Origin: CAZHOV01 sp964534315
GTDB taxonomy: Bacteria > Bacteroidota > Bacteroidia > Chitinophagales > Saprospiraceae
Direction: 5' to 3'
NCBI GenBank assembly: GCA_964534315.1
Contig: CAZHOV010000135.1
Location: 1-15,327, forward strand
DNA length: 15,327 nucleotides
Program-made: the position numbers and the translations under genes
The notes under the pieces: model-generated
Database searches by the model: none
What the model was told of the DNA's origin: nothing
Seen by the model: the letters and a program-made list of their open reading frames with translations, nothing else
Shown: positions 6,996 to 15,276 of the stretch, piece after piece
How positions within the stretch are numbered: the stretch's first letter is position 1
How the letters are laid out: every line of letters begins with the position of its first letter

Positions 6996-9533
6996 ATGTT
7001 AAGAAAGATCTTTACGACTTGTATTTTTCTGTTTATCTTCTTCAGTATTTACGCCCAGAAGTCGGCAGCTATTTCAGGGATCATCACCGACGAGTCATCC
7101 GGTAACCCCATTGATTTTGCGACTGTTTATATTAAAGAGATCAATAAAAGTACCGAGACCAGTTCTACAGGCTATTTCCGCATCAGAGTGCCTGCAGAAA
7201 AACCATTAACGGTCATTTTGCTGAGGGTTAGTTTTGATGGAGATACCTTACAAATACAGCCCCTCTCTCCGGGCGAGGAAAAAACGCTTAATCATAGCCT
7301 GACGCCCACCCCCTCTGAGCTCGGCATAGAAGTAACGGAGCAGCGCGAACGATCGTCTTTGGGCATGGTCACTGCAGATGTGGAAGCATTGAAGCTACTG
7401 CCCACCACTTCCGGTAATCTCGAAAGCGCGCTACCCCATATTGCCCTTGGAGCCTCTAGCGGTACGGGAGGAGAATTGAGTTCTCAATACAATGTAAGAG
7501 GAGGAAATTACGACGAGAACCTGGTCTACGTCAATGATTTTGCTATTTATCGGCCCCAATTGATCAGGACGGGGCAGCAAGAAGGGCTGACCTTCCCTAA
7601 TATAGATCTGATCCAAAGTTTATCGTTTTCTTCGGGAGGCTTTGAAGCCAAATACGGTGATAAGTTAAGTTCTGTACTCGACGTTAAATACAAGCGACCC
7701 GAAGAATTGAAAGGCTCAGCAGAAGTTAGTCTTCTTGGGGCATCCGCCCATATCGAAGGCAGTATTAAACTTGGGCAATCCAACTTTAAAAAGATCCGAT
7801 TTCTTTTTGGTGCCCGCTACAAAACAACTGCCTACATTCTTAGTACGTTAGATATTGAAGGAGAGAATATTCCAAACTTCTACGATATTCAGGGCTATAT
7901 CACCTATGATATCAACCGGGACTGGCAACTCGGAATTATTGGTAACTATAATCGCAGCGAGTATACCTTCATCCCGCAAACCCGTTCTACAGCCCTCGGA
8001 TTAATCGATTTTGCGCTGGAGCTGTTTACGGTCTTTGAAGGGCAAGAGGTTGATGATTTTACCACTAATATGGGCGGAGTATCGTTGACGTACACACCAG
8101 ACAGAAACCGCAATCCATTCTTTCTCAAGTTCATGGGCTCTGCCTACCAGTCAAATGAAAACGAACGATTTGATATCCTTGGATTTTACCGGCTAGGACA
8201 AGTAGAATCAGATCTTGGGAGCGATGATTTTGGAGAGGTCGTTTCGCTTTTGGGTACTGGTACTCAACAGCAATTCGTGAGAAATTACCTGACTAGTAAT
8301 GTGGTCAATTTGGAACACCGGGGAGGTATTGAGCTACAACTTGATCCTGATGACTGGCAGGTTACTTCCAGCCACTTTCTTCAATGGGGCGTAAAATACC
8401 AACGCGAGGAGATCAATGACGAATTAAATGAATGGGAGCGCCTAGACTCTGCCGGCTATTCCCTACCTTATGACCCTAATGAAGTACTTATCCAAAATGT
8501 CTTAAAAACGGAAAACAACCTACTCTCCAACCGTTTTTCAGGATTTATACAAAACACTTATTCCCACATAAAAGATAGCGTCAGCGAGTTTAAGTTTTCT
8601 GCCGGAGTAAGAGCTGCTTATTGGGATTTGAATAATGAATTTATCGTCAGCCCGAGAGTCCAATTCCTGTATAAACCTTTGAAATTCAGTAATGATATTT
8701 CTTTCAGACTGGCCTCCGGCCTGTATTTTCAGCCTCCGTTCTATCGGGAATTGCGCAATTTACAAGGAGAGGTAAATACCGATCTAAAGTCACAGAAATC
8801 GGTACATGTCGTTGGGGGGTTAACCTGGGATTTCAACCTGGGGAAGATGAGTACAAAGAAATTTCGCTTTATCGCAGAGGCCTATTACAAACATCTTTGG
8901 GATTTGGTATCATATGATGTAGATAACGTTCGGATACGGTATTCTGGAGAAAATGATGCTACCGGTTATGTAGCGGGGATAGATTTGAGGTTAAACGGTG
9001 AATTCGTTCCAGGAGCAGAGTCTTGGTTTAACCTTTCTTTTTTACGAGCCCGCGAAAGCTTAAACGGGGTGCAGCACTTACGAAGAGAAATTGGAGATGC
9101 CGAGGCCCAGGAATTAGAGGATGTCCCCAGACCTACTGATCAGTTTATGACCTTTTCCGTTTTTTTTCAGGACTATCTCCCCAAAAATGAAAATTTCAAA
9201 ATGCACCTGAATTTTACAGTTGGAACAGGTCTACCCTATGGGTTGAAAGACAATAACCGCGTTTTCAGAAATACATACCGGTTTTCGCCTTACCACCGGG
9301 TAGATATCGGCTTTTCATTTCAGCTGTATAACCAGGACTGGGCCGATAAAAGGCCCAATCATTTTCTCAAGTTTACCCGTTCCGCCTGGGTCAGACTGGA
9401 AGTATTTAACCTCATGCAGGTATCTAACGCCGCTTCCAATACCTGGATTAAAACCATATACAATACTCAATATGCCGTACCGAATTTCTTGACCTCCAGA
9501 AGAATAAATGTAAGATTAAGAGTGGAAATTTAA
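6996..9533 (+). CDS. TonB-dependent outer-membrane receptor
   Basis: This 845-residue outer-membrane receptor begins with a signal peptide (MLRKIFTTCIFLFIFFSIYAQ). A carboxypeptidase-regulatory-like domain follows (ISGIITDESSGNPIDFATVYI, about 25-105). Next is a plug domain (about 130-235; SQYNVRGGNYDENLVYVND, then SFSSGGFEAKYGDKLSSVLDV) and then a beta-barrel ending in the strand INVRLRVEI. Such proteins import substrates using energy from TonB-ExbBD. No SusD-like partner is adjacent, so it is not a classical polysaccharide-utilisation pair, and the substrate cannot be told from the sequence. A TTG at 6987 would add three residues; the ATG at 6996 gives the cleaner signal peptide. The gene for a small membrane protein follows after 21 nt and is likely co-transcribed. 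Confidence 0.92.
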   Translation: MLRKIFTTCIFLFIFFSIYAQKSAAISGIITDESSGNPIDFATVYIKEINKSTETSSTGYFRIRVPAEKPLTVILLRVSFDGDTLQIQPLSPGEEKTLNHSLTPTPSELGIEVTEQRERSSLGMVTADVEALKLLPTTSGNLESALPHIALGASSGTGGELSSQYNVRGGNYDENLVYVNDFAIYRPQLIRTGQQEGLTFPNIDLIQSLSFSSGGFEAKYGDKLSSVLDVKYKRPEELKGSAEVSLLGASAHIEGSIKLGQSNFKKIRFLFGARYKTTAYILSTLDIEGENIPNFYDIQGYITYDINRDWQLGIIGNYNRSEYTFIPQTRSTALGLIDFALELFTVFEGQEVDDFTTNMGGVSLTYTPDRNRNPFFLKFMGSAYQSNENERFDILGFYRLGQVESDLGSDDFGEVVSLLGTGTQQQFVRNYLTSNVVNLEHRGGIELQLDPDDWQVTSSHFLQWGVKYQREEINDELNEWERLDSAGYSLPYDPNEVLIQNVLKTENNLLSNRFSGFIQNTYSHIKDSVSEFKFSAGVRAAYWDLNNEFIVSPRVQFLYKPLKFSNDISFRLASGLYFQPPFYRELRNLQGEVNTDLKSQKSVHVVGGLTWDFNLGKMSTKKFRFIAEAYYKHLWDLVSYDVDNVRIRYSGENDATGYVAGIDLRLNGEFVPGAESWFNLSFLRARESLNGVQHLRREIGDAEAQELEDVPRPTDQFMTFSVFFQDYLPKNENFKMHLNFTVGTGLPYGLKDNNRVFRNTYRFSPYHRVDIGFSFQLYNQDWADKRPNHFLKFTRSAWVRLEVFNLMQVSNAASNTWIKTIYNTQYAVPNFLTSRRINVRLRVEI

Positions 9534-9554
9534 CCATACCAATACACACCAAAC

Positions 9555-10172
9555 ATGAACGAAATACCGGAAAAAAAGCGATCCAGATTACCCCAGATAT
9601 TGTTGATCCTGGTAGGTATAATTGTTGTTTTTCTTTTATTGCGATTGGCGGGGGTAAATCTTACCTGGACATCGGAGGATACAGCCGTGCAAAGAAAGCC
9701 AGGGCTCAGGGATGCCGAATCGACCAGGAAGCAGGAGGTGATTCAGGCGGAAGATGATCAGCTTCTGGAGGCTTTGGCGGATTATTTTTCAGGTGAAAGT
9801 ACGTTGGATGAGGCGACAAAGGAAAAATTGAGGGAATACCTTTACCTGACGCGAGATGAAATTGAGTTTTATCGGATGGTTGGTGAAAAGCGCAATGCGG
9901 TGAATACGGCATCCTGGAAAAATACAATTCGAGAGGTACGGCCAATATATTGGAAGATAAAAGAAATTATCGGTGATCTGGTATATAAACCAGGACACCG
10001 AGTCAACCAGGAGGATCTTTTATTGGTATTAAGGGATGGACAGAAAACCAATCGTTTATTTCGGTCGTTAGAAAGCGAGTTGGGAGCTAAAACAAGTGAT
10101 CTGGAATGGTTTTTCAATCAAGTGGAAAATGAGACGATTAGCAGTTGGGCATTTTTTGTTTGGGCTCAATAA
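9555..10172 (+). CDS. Membrane-anchored protein of unknown function
   Basis: I do not recognise a family for this 205-residue protein. It has a basic N-terminus (MNEIPEKKRSR), one transmembrane segment (about 12-32, LPQILLILVGIIVVFLLL) and a hydrophilic, mostly helical remainder with many charged residues, ending in an aromatic tail (ISSWAFFVWAQ). The positive charges before the helix predict that the C-terminal part faces the periplasm. Its start is 21 nt after the stop of the TonB-dependent receptor, which suggests co-expression and perhaps a periplasmic helper role for that receptor; this is inference from position only. Confidence 0.7.
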   Translation: MNEIPEKKRSRLPQILLILVGIIVVFLLLRLAGVNLTWTSEDTAVQRKPGLRDAESTRKQEVIQAEDDQLLEALADYFSGESTLDEATKEKLREYLYLTRDEIEFYRMVGEKRNAVNTASWKNTIREVRPIYWKIKEIIGDLVYKPGHRVNQEDLLLVLRDGQKTNRLFRSLESELGAKTSDLEWFFNQVENETISSWAFFVWAQ

Positions 10173-10235
10173 AAGTGCCATTAGAGCATTTTTTCAAGAT
10201 TTCCAACTTTCTTTTTTACAGCATTGCACTTCCAA

Positions 10236-10284
10236 AAAAACTTGAGGGGCTGCCTCAAAATATTTGAGACAGCCCCTGTTCAAG
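10236..10284 (-). terminator. Strong stem-loop terminator between converging genes
   Basis: GGGGCTG-C-CTCAAA (10246-10259) pairs with TTTGAG-A-CAGCCCC (10263-10276) over 13 base pairs with one mismatch and a 3-nt loop. CTTGA/TCAAG can add an outer stem across a 3-nt bulge. On the minus strand the stem is followed within five bases by TTTTTTT (10240-10234 region), so it is a good intrinsic terminator for the 593-residue membrane protein gene that ends at 10345. The plus-strand side lacks an immediate T-run but the stem may also slow transcripts from the receptor unit. Confidence 0.85.
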
Positions 10285-10344
10285 TTAAAGATAGAATTTT
10301 TTGTTGTTTGCTTCTTTAGAATCCGTTTTAAAATATATGTATAA

Positions 10345-12126
10345 TTAGAAATAGAGTACTTCTCTGACGTCTTCCTCTGAGCGTATTTCCCGGTCAATTA
10401 CATTCATCACAAAGGTGTGCTCTTCAGTGGGTTGACGTTGAATAGATTTGAAATCTTCAGGACGATAAACAGCTAGTTTATTATCTTCGGTAACCATCCA
10501 CAGCAAATTATCTGCATTTTTACTAAACTGTACTTCACAGCCGTCGTGTGCATAAAATTTCGATACGGTATTTCTGGAATTATCGACGATAAAAGCAGTT
10601 TGGTGCTGTAATTTAGCTTTATTTTGATCAATGAATGATCCTTTAAGTTTAGCGATGTAAGGAGGTGCGGGCTTATCACAGTTCCAGATGCCGAAACTTG
10701 TAGCTCTAAACTTATTGACTACTTTTTGTTTGATCATTTCGTTAGTTGCCAGGTAGTCAAGCCCTTTTTCCCGGTATAAGGTCAATTTTTCCTGGTAAGC
10801 TTGTTGGGCGGCTTGTTTATCGCGCTCGATTTTACGTCTCAGATTTTCTTTTTCAGTAGCAAGCTGTTCTTCACGGGCCTGGATTTCTTTTTGGTAGGAA
10901 GCGAATGCATCATTGTATTCTTCGATTGCTGCTTCGTATTCTCCACCTGAAAGGACCGGGTTTACGATAATCTTTACGGATTCCTTTTTATTGAAAAGCG
11001 TAAGTTCATAGTCTCGGCCGTCCAGCCATCGCAGTTTCATATCATCCCAGGTGACGGATGCGATCTTTTTCTCATCGATTCCTTCATTTTGGGGAGAAAA
11101 CTGCCATAAAGTACTTTCGTATCGCTCGCGCAGTTCGGTCAATTCTTTTTCAGTGTTGTTGATGATCGATTGTTCGGGAAAAAGTCTTCTTAGTTCTTCG
11201 TCAGATTGTCCTTCGATATCAAAATCAAAAACAAGATCTGTTCCATTGGCTTTGGTCGGTTTACGCGGTGGTAGCGGTATAGGGATTTGTGCTTCGATTT
11301 TAGCCAATTGATTTTGTTGAATCATTTCGGCCTGTTGTAGTTTTTCTTCCAATTGTTGTTGCAGGTATTGTTCCGGGTTGGTGTTTAGAAGTCCGATTTC
11401 TTCATTTTCCGGTTCCATGTAATGGATATCATCTTCGGCTTTATAGATCCAGTTGCGGTTTTCGATATCAAGTTTATAAATATTATAGTCTGGTTGAGTA
11501 TTCATTCCGGTCAATGCCAATTCAGAGATCAGTTCGATTTCGACTTTTTTATTGGGGCCAAGAAACACTTCCTGTCCCGCTTTTTCGGCATAGATTTCGA
11601 TCATTCCGGCAGATTCCAGGTTGTAGGATACACCCGCAGAATCGTAGCCCATAGGGATACCGGCCAGGAAGAAATCGACAAAATCATGAAATTCACGATA
11701 TTTAACATCTACTTTTCCTGCAATTGGGTTTCCATTGGCATCGACAAACGCATTAGGCGGGAAGGCTAATTTGGAGCCTGTTTCAAATTCATAAATGCCT
11801 CCATCTTCAGCAGAAATGGTTTTCACCATGAACGGCTCCTTAATATGGCCAAAAGGAGGATTAATATAAGGTTGATTCGCGAAATATTGTTGAGAACGGT
11901 CGGGGGTTACAGATTCAGTTGTGGTGTAGAAATAAATAAGCAATAGTGCAACTGCGGCTGCAACAGCAACGCCCCAGAAAATAATCTTTTTAAATTTATT
12001 GGGTTTGGGTGGTTGCTCACTATTGTAGTAAGCCTCCAACAGGGCGTCGAAATCTTTGTGTTTGTTGATCTCTTCGCTTGTTATTTTGGGAGGGTCAAAT
12101 TTTATAATGTAATTCTTATTCTTCAT
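10345..12126 (-). CDS. Single-pass membrane protein paired with ECF sigma factor
   Basis: The 593-residue protein has a cytoplasmic N-terminal tail of about 45 residues, a transmembrane helix near 47-67 and a large periplasmic region. That region contains a beta-rich domain (about 105-225; GSKLAFPPNAFVDANGNPIAG) of a type I recall from uncharacterised Bacteroidota envelope proteins. A glutamine/glutamate-rich helical stretch (254-280), a coiled coil (about 400-455) and a C-terminal domain opening with RATSFGIWNCDKP (474-486) follow. It is encoded 73 nt downstream of an ECF sigma factor. Topology and position suggest an anti-sigma or signal-receiving role, but the tail shows no zinc-binding anti-sigma motif and there is no FecR domain, so the role is open. 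A strong terminator follows the gene. Confidence 0.78.
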   Translation of the reverse strand: MKNKNYIIKFDPPKITSEEINKHKDFDALLEAYYNSEQPPKPNKFKKIIFWGVAVAAAVALLLIYFYTTTESVTPDRSQQYFANQPYINPPFGHIKEPFMVKTISAEDGGIYEFETGSKLAFPPNAFVDANGNPIAGKVDVKYREFHDFVDFFLAGIPMGYDSAGVSYNLESAGMIEIYAEKAGQEVFLGPNKKVEIELISELALTGMNTQPDYNIYKLDIENRNWIYKAEDDIHYMEPENEEIGLLNTNPEQYLQQQLEEKLQQAEMIQQNQLAKIEAQIPIPLPPRKPTKANGTDLVFDFDIEGQSDEELRRLFPEQSIINNTEKELTELRERYESTLWQFSPQNEGIDEKKIASVTWDDMKLRWLDGRDYELTLFNKKESVKIIVNPVLSGGEYEAAIEEYNDAFASYQKEIQAREEQLATEKENLRRKIERDKQAAQQAYQEKLTLYREKGLDYLATNEMIKQKVVNKFRATSFGIWNCDKPAPPYIAKLKGSFIDQNKAKLQHQTAFIVDNSRNTVSKFYAHDGCEVQFSKNADNLLWMVTEDNKLAVYRPEDFKSIQRQPTEEHTFVMNVIDREIRSEEDVREVLYF

Positions 12127-12199
12127 AACCCATAGTTTAGGTCAAGTGTTAGCTCAGATGTTTGGAATAGTGGTAACGATGTTTGTCTAAAAGTGATGT

Positions 12200-12829
12200 T
12201 CATAGTCGTTTTTTGTTGATTCGTTTTTTCATTTTTTCGAGTAAACGGTAGGTTCGTACTTTAGCATTGCTTTCTGTTATGTCTAGTATTTCCGCAATCT
12301 CTTTAAACGGAAGTTTCTCAAAAAATCGCAGTTCCAGTAGTTGTATTTCCGATCGTTTAAGCTCATTTATCGTTTTGATCAGTATGGGTACTTCATTTTG
12401 ATCATCTTTGCTATTTTCAATTATTTCATCCATCAAGTCGGCTACATGATGATCTTCGAGGCTTACTACTCTATTTTTTTGTTCTTCACGAAAGTGCTGC
12501 GACACTTCATTGCTAGCAATTCTGAACAGCCAGGCCGAAAAGGGAACGCCTTTATATTCATAGGATGTTATGCTTTGCAGTGCTTTTAGGAAAACTTGAG
12601 AGCAAATATCAGCTGTTAGGCTCTCATCACCAGTGCGACGAAAAATAAATAAGAAAATAGGCTCGTAATATCGGTTGTATAAGGGTTTGAAGGCTACCGG
12701 ATTTTCTTTGGCTTTTTGAATTTCTAACCATTCCTCCTGCATAGCCTCGTCAGAAACTGTTTTTTTGTAAACACTCATGCGGGCTTTGTATTTACCATTC
12801 GACCGATTTGCTCGAGAATTGTAAGACAT
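12200..12829 (-). CDS. ECF-type RNA polymerase sigma factor
   Basis: This is a sigma-70 family factor of the extracytoplasmic-function type, which would direct RNA polymerase to a specific regulon. Region 2 spans about residues 47-117 (FKPLYNRYYEPIFLFIFRRT, then SAWLFRIASNEVSQHFRE). Region 4 spans about 155-205 (LLELRFFEKLPFKEIAEIL, then the helix-turn-helix SNAKVRTYRLLEKMKKRI). No region 3 or region 1 is present. The frame is open to 12877, but the start at 12829 (210 residues) follows an AT-rich leader. The ATG at 12778 gives 193 residues, closer to usual ECF length, and cannot be excluded. The large membrane protein downstream on the same strand may be its regulator. Confidence 0.9.
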   Translation of the reverse strand: MSYNSRANRSNGKYKARMSVYKKTVSDEAMQEEWLEIQKAKENPVAFKPLYNRYYEPIFLFIFRRTGDESLTADICSQVFLKALQSITSYEYKGVPFSAWLFRIASNEVSQHFREEQKNRVVSLEDHHVADLMDEIIENSKDDQNEVPILIKTINELKRSEIQLLELRFFEKLPFKEIAEILDITESNAKVRTYRLLEKMKKRINKKRL

Positions 12830-13188
12830 TCGATTTAAATTATGCTGAAAAATGACCAGAGTTTGCAAAAAAAACACCCTCCTCCCTACTCCTGCCTAAA
12901 AGACACGAAATTAACCAAATAAATTTGCCCCTTATATGAGTTAGTTTCTTGAAGATAGGGAGGGGATGTGCTATTAATAGCCAAATTTTCCAAATTAAAT
13001 ATACAAACTCTTATTGAAATGTTAAAATTTTTATTTCTTTAATATAAATGTTGTCAATGAGTTTTCCCTCCATTCTACATCTATAATGAAGAAATTGTTA
13101 AAAAGATACAGGTAGGTAAATTTTTTTTAAGATTTTTAAGGACGCTCTCTCCAAAAAAAGAAATTTATTAAAATCAAAGCGTTGGCTG
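12830..13188. other. Divergent AT-rich intergenic region
   Basis: This gap separates the sigma factor gene (minus) from the methyltransferase remnant (plus). It is AT-rich except for two strand-biased tracts: a pyrimidine run at 12876-12896 and a purine run at 12951-12965. CCTCCCTA (12881-12888) is an inverted match to TAGGGAGG (12956-12963), so a leader transcript of the sigma gene could fold with a loop of about 67 nt. A box TAAATTTG (12920-12927, plus) matches the -7 consensus but lacks a -33 partner. I see no gene. Confidence 0.5.
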
Positions 13189-13809
13189 ATGAAAAAATGG
13201 ATCCTGAAAGCAATTGTACAAAAGACTTTATCCTTCCTGCCACAAGGCGAGAAAATCAATTTTCTTTTCCAAAAATATGTCACCAAAGGCATTCACCTCT
13301 CTGATGATTATTTTTATGACCGATTGCAACATGCAAAACAACACCTCATTGGTTATGCAAGAGGACAAGAGGACAGGAGGACAAGGGAAAGTTCCAAAAA
13401 TATGGAATACTTTTCAACGAAAGGGAGTATTATACCAAAAACTTCATTGGAAATTGGAACGGGTTGGCATCCTACGGTTAAAAAAGACAGAGGAGTAATG
13501 TCTCACTTCATAGATATGTCTGACCACTTTGCTCATTTTGACCGTTCAATAAACATCTACAATTTTTTACAATTTTCTGACCGCCAGTGGAAATGGATTG
13601 ACAACAGCATCCAACCTCAAAGCAGGCTTAGAATTGATGATTATCGCAGCATGTACCAGGAATTAGAAATCCCTATTTCACAAGAAACCTTTCGCTCCGG
13701 GGACATAACGGAACTTCAATCTATAAGACTAAATGAACAGTACGCCCATCTACCTGCTGGAATGGTGGCCATCAGCCATTGCCATTTTATTTCCTATATG
13801 CCAGCCTAA
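13189..13809 (+). pseudogene. SAM-dependent methyltransferase remnant, core deleted
   Basis: The open frame (206 residues) joins the two ends of a class I SAM-dependent methyltransferase. The N-terminal part (MKKWILKAIVQKTLSFLP, then LFQKYVTKGIHLSDDYFYDRL) leads to the SAM-binding motif I, SLEIGTGWHPTV (86-97). Normally a Rossmann core of well over 100 residues follows, with the acidic residue that binds SAM ribose and a conserved motif IV. Here the next residues are KKDRGVMSHFIDMSDHFAHF (98-117), which belong to the far side of the fold, where such enzymes have a loop of the LKPGG type before SHFID. The C-terminus (NFLQFSDRQWKWIDNS, RLRIDDYRSMY) is intact. An in-frame deletion near 13478-13495 is the simplest reading. 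A low-complexity repeat also interrupts residues 58-68. It is probably inactive; a retained non-enzymatic role is possible. Confidence 0.68.
13360..13386 (+). repeat. AGAGGACA short tandem repeat inside a gene
   Basis: AGAGGACA (13360-13367), AGAGGACA (13368-13375) and GGAGGACAAGG (13376-13386) are three successive copies of one word. They encode a charged stretch (RGQEDRRTRESSK) that does not fit the surrounding hydrophobic/aromatic helical sequence of the methyltransferase remnant and looks like an expansion or insertion. Confidence 0.65.
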
Positions 13810-13885
13810 GTTCCTTGGAACCTAGTTGCCCAGACACCTGGAAACCCTAATGGCTCGGCTGTTAACCATTGTATCGCCGTTTCCC

Positions 13886-15163
13886 TTACGTTTTCCGCTT
13901 CTTTTTCCTGGCAGCAGGAAATAAAACATTATTTAGAATGAGGCGATAGCCGGGAGAATTGGGGTGCAGATTGAGGTCAGTATCCGGCTCTTCGACAAAA
14001 TGGCGATAATCTTCGGGATCGTGCCCTCCGTAGAACGTCCAGAATCCGTCGCCTTCGTTGCCGTGGATGTATCGTATTTCAGAAGCCGGTTTATTTTCTC
14101 CAAGAATGAGGACATCTGGTTTGACATGTTCTTTTTTGAAAGCAGTAGTCTGGCCCATAAACCCTTTCACTGTCCGGGTATGACATTGGGTGAGCATCGT
14201 CGGTACGGGATCCCATTTTGCAGAGAAGTCAAATAGGGTAAAATAGTCCTGTTTCGGATTGACGTTTCTTCCATGATGATGGTCAATGGACGAATACTCG
14301 TAAACAAACGGATTTTTCTCCAGGCCAAAATTCTGGAAAGCGAAGGTACGGCTGTAATCTAATTGTGACTCAGCATTGGGGTCGGCAGGATCACCATCAT
14401 ACACCTGATGGCAGATATCCAATCCTTCAGCCGCCAATGCAATATCGTAGGTGTCAGTGGCAGAACACATGGCAAACATGAAGCCTCCGCTATAAACATA
14501 ATCGGCAATCTTTTTCACCACCGCTAGTTTAAGCTGAGATACTTTGGCAAAACCATGCTTGGCTGCCAATGCCTCCATCCGCTTTTGATTTTCCTTATAC
14601 CAGGGTTGATTATGAAAGGAACGGTAAAACCGACCGTACTGACCGGTAAAATCCTCATGGTGTAGGTGTAACCAATCGTATTCATATAATTTATTCTCCA
14701 AAACTTCCGTATCATAGACCGTTTCGTAGGGAATCTCTGCATAGGTCAATACCAGTGTCACCGCATCGTCCCAGGGTTGGGTACGCTGTCCCTTTCGGGC
14801 GTTGTAATCCGGCGTATAAACCGCAATTTTGGGTGCCTTCTCCAACTTCATGGCATCTTGATTGATTTCCGGATTCCGGATATCGGAAAGAATCTTGTTT
14901 AGCTGAGCATCGGGGATAATTTCAAAGCTTACCCCTCTGGTCTTACATTCCTTTTCAAATACAGGGTTATGCTTAAAAGCAAAGCTGCCACCCCGGTAGT
15001 TTAACAACCACCAGGCTTCGATCTCATTACTCAACACCCAATAAGTGATACCATAGGCTTTTAAGTGGTTCTTCTGCTCTTCATCCATTGGCAGCAACAT
15101 ATAGGCTGCGTTCGCCTGCAAACAACCAAATACGATTATAAATAAGATCAATAATTTTTTCAT
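13886..15163 (-). CDS. Secreted protein of the so-called asparagine synthetase B family
   Basis: This 425-residue protein has a Sec signal peptide (MKKLLILFIIVFGCLQANA) and a soluble mature part. It matches from memory a Bacteroidota family often labelled asparagine synthetase B (MLLPMDEEQKNHLKAYGITY, NYRGGSF, then MCSATDTYDIALAAEG at 232-247 and GGHDPEDY at 379-386). The label is not supported by the sequence. A true AsnB needs a catalytic cysteine at position 2 and an SGGxDS ATP-binding loop; neither exists, and the protein is exported. The order of motifs is more like a glutamine-amidotransferase-like or ThuA-like fold. Clusters HLHHED (166-171) and DHHHGR (294-299) could bind a metal. The C-terminus is strongly basic (RKKKRKT). 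The enzymatic role is unknown. Confidence 0.78.
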   Translation of the reverse strand: MKKLLILFIIVFGCLQANAAYMLLPMDEEQKNHLKAYGITYWVLSNEIEAWWLLNYRGGSFAFKHNPVFEKECKTRGVSFEIIPDAQLNKILSDIRNPEINQDAMKLEKAPKIAVYTPDYNARKGQRTQPWDDAVTLVLTYAEIPYETVYDTEVLENKLYEYDWLHLHHEDFTGQYGRFYRSFHNQPWYKENQKRMEALAAKHGFAKVSQLKLAVVKKIADYVYSGGFMFAMCSATDTYDIALAAEGLDICHQVYDGDPADPNAESQLDYSRTFAFQNFGLEKNPFVYEYSSIDHHHGRNVNPKQDYFTLFDFSAKWDPVPTMLTQCHTRTVKGFMGQTTAFKKEHVKPDVLILGENKPASEIRYIHGNEGDGFWTFYGGHDPEDYRHFVEEPDTDLNLHPNSPGYRLILNNVLFPAARKKKRKT

Positions 15164-15259
15164 AGGATATAATTTTTTATCAGGTGTCTTTTATCAGTTT
15201 GCACAATAAGATTTTTTTGAAAAAGTTCAAAAGTTTTTTTGACAATCCTGTTTTAATAA

Positions 15260-15276
15260 TTACGTTTTTAACGTAA
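15260..15276. repeat. Inverted repeat TTACGTT-TTT-AACGTAA
   Basis: Two perfect 7-nt arms (15260-15266 and 15270-15276) surround TTT. The repeat lies about 100 nt upstream of the start of the secreted protein gene that reads leftward from 15163. It could be an operator for that gene, or for a gene reading rightward out of the window. A hairpin with a 3-nt loop is also possible. Confidence 0.5.

Noticed and set aside
12920..12927. TAAATTTG as a plus-strand promoter for the methyltransferase remnant
   Set aside because: The -7 match is exact, but no TTG is found at a suitable -33 distance and the start codon is about 260 nt away.
13811..13860. Further short-word repeat (CCTTGGAACC ... CCTGGAAACCC) between converging genes
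   Set aside because: The copies are too few and too diverged to call a repeat; the words may be coincidental.
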